A stretch of 6,833 bases of DNA from Pseudomonadota bacterium (GTDB lineage: Bacteria; Pseudomonadota; Gammaproteobacteria; Burkholderiales; Burkholderiaceae_B), in the NCBI GenBank assembly GCA_023389535.1, contig JAEWEH010000083.1, positions 1 to 6,833 of the forward strand, in the 5' to 3' direction. Positions 4,498-6,833 of this stretch are shown one piece after another. Both the position numbers and the translations under genes were made by a program. The stretch's first letter is position 1, and every line of letters begins with the position of its first letter. The notes below the pieces were generated by a model. That model did not search any database, had not been told where the DNA came from, and was given only the letters and a program-made list of their open reading frames with translations.

Positions 4498-6833
4498 ACC
4501 TTTTTTCCGCATTATCGTTCCCTTGCGTAGCTACGTCCAGCGCAGACTGGGCATCGGCAAGGCGCGTCCAGAGGATGGAAATGCGTGCCCCCCCCTCGCG
4601 ACGGTTGGAAATATCAATACGACCGCCGTGTTCTTCGATGATCTTTTTAACTATAGCAAGTCCCAAGCCAGTCCCGCTTGCTTTGGTCGTGACATAAGGC
4701 TCGAACACCCTGTTCAGCACTTGGGGCGCAAAGCCGGGACCATTATCCGACACGGTGAGCCTGACCGCCAAACGCTCCGCGTCGTTCGCGCTGGCATGCA
4801 TGGTTTTAGTCTGCACATACAGATGCGCAGCGCCCGCAGGTTGATCCTGTGTGGCAGCATCGCGTGCATTGGCCAGCAGATTGTGGATGACTTGCCGCAG
4901 CTGCGTCGGATCGCCCTGGATGACCGGCAGGCCGGCTTCCAGCTCGACGTCGATGCGTATGCCACCCCCAGGGTCGCGCACCATGCCCGCTGCCGGATCC
5001 CAGCCATATAGCGTCAGCACGTCGGCGATCAGGGCGTTCAGATCGACATCCTGCATTTGCGCCGGCGGGGTGCGGGCGTACTCGCGAAAATCGTCGACCA
5101 TCTTCTTCAATGACGCCACCTGATTGACGATCGTATTGGTGGAACGCATGAGCATGGCTGCGTCCGCTTCGCCCAGACGGTCGGCCAGCTTCATGGCCAG
5201 TCTTTCCGCCGACAGCTGGATGGGCGTAAGGGGATTCTTGATTTCGTGCGCCAGCCTGCGCGCCACTTCGCCCCAGGCCACCGTGCGATTGGCCGAGATG
5301 ACCTCGCTGATATCGTCAAAGACTACCAGGTAGCCATTGCCACGGCCATCCACGCTAAGATGCGTGCCGCGCGCCAACACCGTGATGATGTGTTTTTTCT
5401 TTTCATTGTCGCTGGCGGCTTCCAGCTCCAGTTCAAATTGCTGTTGCCAGTAAAGGCGTTCCGAGCCGACAGCCGCATGGGCTGAAAATGCCTGGCGTAT
5501 CAATTGCGAAAAAGCGAATGCGCCGTCCGCCGTTTCCAGCGGCCGGCCCTTGACCGAGCGCAGGTCCACACGCAGGATGCTTTGCGCGCCCTGGTTGAAC
5601 ATCGTGACCCGGAACATCTCGTCGAACACCAGCACCCCGGACGACAAATGGCTGAGCACGGATTCCAGATAAACATTCGAGCGCTCCAATTGCTGGCGGT
5701 TGTTCTCAACCATATGCCGCGCCTCGTCCAATTGGCGGGTCATGGCATTGAAGGAGCGCGTCAACTGGCCTACTTCGTCTTTTTCAGGAGGTTCGGGCAG
5801 AGGCCGATAGTCCCCCACCCCGACCGCCTGGGTCCCTGCGGCCAATGTCAGCAAGGGCCTGACCAGCCGCCTGGATACCGCCAGCGCCACCACCATGGCG
5901 GCGAACACCGCAAGAATCAAGGCCAGCGTCAGAGTGATGCCGTACAGCTTGCGCAGTCCCAGCCGGGACAGCGCCAGTTCCTGGTAGTCGCGAAAGCCCT
6001 GCTGCACCTGGTTGGCGTTGCGGGCGATCTGTTCCGGCACAGCTTCGATGACCTGCAGCCAGCGGGTGTCCGGCGCCATGCCCAGCGCGGAGCTTAGCCG
6101 GTCCATGCTGGTGTTGATGGGTACGACCACCCGCAAGTGCAGACCATGACCCGATTGTTCATCGTCCTGCGGGTCGGCGGCTTCGTCCGCTTCGGCCGCC
6201 GAATACCCGCGCGACACCCGAAGCTGGTTGATGACGCTGGAAGGTGGCGGGTCGGGCAGCAACTGCCCATACGCCGATGAGGAAAAAGCGACCAGGCGGT
6301 TATTACCGGTAAAGACCATGGCCTCTGAAACGCCGCTGGTCTCGCGCAGGCGGGTAATGATCAAAGCCATGTCGGCGTCGCTGGCGCCGCTTAGCTTGGC
6401 GGCCATGTCACGGGCGCGCGCGCCCAGATCGCCCAATTGCGAATCCAGCGCCGCGCGACCCAGGTTCAGGCCGGCCTCCAGCGCGCTGTCGACGCGCACA
6501 TTGAACCAGGACTCGATGGACCGCGACATGAATTGCACGGATAGAAGATAAATCAGGGCGCCGGGCAACACGCCTATCAGCGCGAAGTACAGCGCGAAGC
6601 GCGCCGTCAGCCGCGCACCGAATTGGCGGCGGCGTATCTGCCGCAGCAAGCGCGCCGCGAGCAAGACGACCCACGATATCAGTGCGACGGCGAGTACGCC
6701 ATTGAGCACCAGCAAGGTGTCGTATTGCTGAGCGTAGCGCGAAGCGTTACCGGTGGACCACACCAGCAATGCCAGCAGGGCCAGGGCGCTGCATGCCGCA
6801 ATGGCCAGCGCCCCCCGCAGCACCCACCTGATC
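4496..6833 (-). CDS. ntrY: NtrY-like membrane sensor histidine kinase (5' end outside window)
   Basis: This inner-membrane kinase should phosphorylate the adjacent regulator. The frame is open to the window edge; the first in-window start codon is a GTG at 6823 (775 residues), but upstream codons stay open and no good ribosome binding site fits, so the true start is probably outside. Numbered from that GTG: membrane segments at about 4-23, 36-60, 76-98 and 294-316; a periplasmic region of about 195 residues (99-293), with an acidic stretch at 211-223; HAMP linker 317-367; PAS domain from about 385 (LESVLSHLSSGVLVFDE) to 510; dimerisation/H-box LAHEIKNPLTPIQLSAERL with His526; and ATP-binding domain with N box N648/N652, DNGPGFAP (693-700) and GTGLGLAIVKKIIEEHGG (717-734). 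The segments FGARLTARFALYFALIGVLPG and SIESWFNVRVD are NtrY hallmarks. All catalytic motifs are intact. In relatives the PAS domain may bind haem or report redox state; nothing here proves that. Its promoter lies to the right of the window. Confidence 0.93.
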   Translation of the reverse strand, partial: IRWVLRGALAIAACSALALLALLVWSTGNASRYAQQYDTLLVLNGVLAVALISWVVLLAARLLRQIRRRQFGARLTARFALYFALIGVLPGALIYLLSVQFMSRSIESWFNVRVDSALEAGLNLGRAALDSQLGDLGARARDMAAKLSGASDADMALIITRLRETSGVSEAMVFTGNNRLVAFSSSAYGQLLPDPPPSSVINQLRVSRGYSAAEADEAADPQDDEQSGHGLHLRVVVPINTSMDRLSSALGMAPDTRWLQVIEAVPEQIARNANQVQQGFRDYQELALSRLGLRKLYGITLTLALILAVFAAMVVALAVSRRLVRPLLTLAAGTQAVGVGDYRPLPEPPEKDEVGQLTRSFNAMTRQLDEARHMVENNRQQLERSNVYLESVLSHLSSGVLVFDEMFRVTMFNQGAQSILRVDLRSVKGRPLETADGAFAFSQLIRQAFSAHAAVGSERLYWQQQFELELEAASDNEKKKHIITVLARGTHLSVDGRGNGYLVVFDDISEVISANRTVAWGEVARRLAHEIKNPLTPIQLSAERLAMKLADRLGEADAAMLMRSTNTIVNQVASLKKMVDDFREYARTPPAQMQDVDLNALIADVLTLYGWDPAAGMVRDPGGGIRIDVELEAGLPVIQGDPTQLRQVIHNLLANARDAATQDQPAGAAHLYVQTKTMHASANDAERLAVRLTVSDNGPGFAPQVLNRVFEPYVTTKASGTGLGLAIVKKIIEEHGGRIDISNRREGGARISILWTRLADAQSALDVATQGNDNAEKR

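Noticed and set aside
4485..4510. A6 run at the end of ntrY as a frameshift site giving an NtrY-NtrX fusion
   Set aside because: The ntrX frame is +1 relative to ntrY, and a +1 shift at the run meets a TGA within three codons, before the ntrX ATG; a -1 shift enters a frame that is not ntrX.

Overview
The window (GC-rich, roughly 60% by eye) looks like chromosomal DNA of a betaproteobacterium, most likely Burkholderiales and probably Alcaligenaceae (Bordetella/Achromobacter/Pusillimonas-like). This rests on remembered protein resemblance, the NtrY-NtrX pair and the trmL / comF / bioC-like neighbourhood, not on a database search. It carries six protein-coding genes in ordinary chromosomal arrangement. 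I see no tRNA, rRNA, CRISPR array, insertion sequence or phage gene.

Left part (1-1694). A non-coding edge of about 149 bases holds degenerate direct repeats. Two genes then point left: comF-like (stop at 817, probable start 1590), followed after a gap of about 170 bases by trmL (stop at 150, probable start 644). TrmL methylates the wobble nucleotide of tRNA-Leu isoacceptors. The ComF-like protein is a zinc-ribbon plus phosphoribosyltransferase-fold protein of the DNA-uptake family.

Middle (1591-2661). A 104-base divergent region separates comF from a rightward BioC-like SAM methyltransferase gene, the only rightward gene here. That gene converges on the next leftward operon across 40 bases containing two overlapping, mutually exclusive hairpins.

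Right part (2662-6833). This is a compact leftward operon: ntrY-like sensor kinase (5' end beyond the window), ntrX-like response regulator (10-base gap), then a class III Old Yellow Enzyme (12-base gap from its best start). NtrY would sense a periplasmic/membrane or redox-related cue and phosphorylate the regulator, which lacks the AAA+ sigma-54 domain of classical NtrX and keeps only receiver plus Fis-type DNA-binding helices. The flavin-dependent ene-reductase is co-transcribed with this signalling pair.

The points most worth a second look are the AAA+-less NtrX, the tight coupling of the ene-reductase to it, the comF/bioC-like pairing, and the repeats at the left edge. I do not find convincing evidence for a wholly new multi-gene system in this window.
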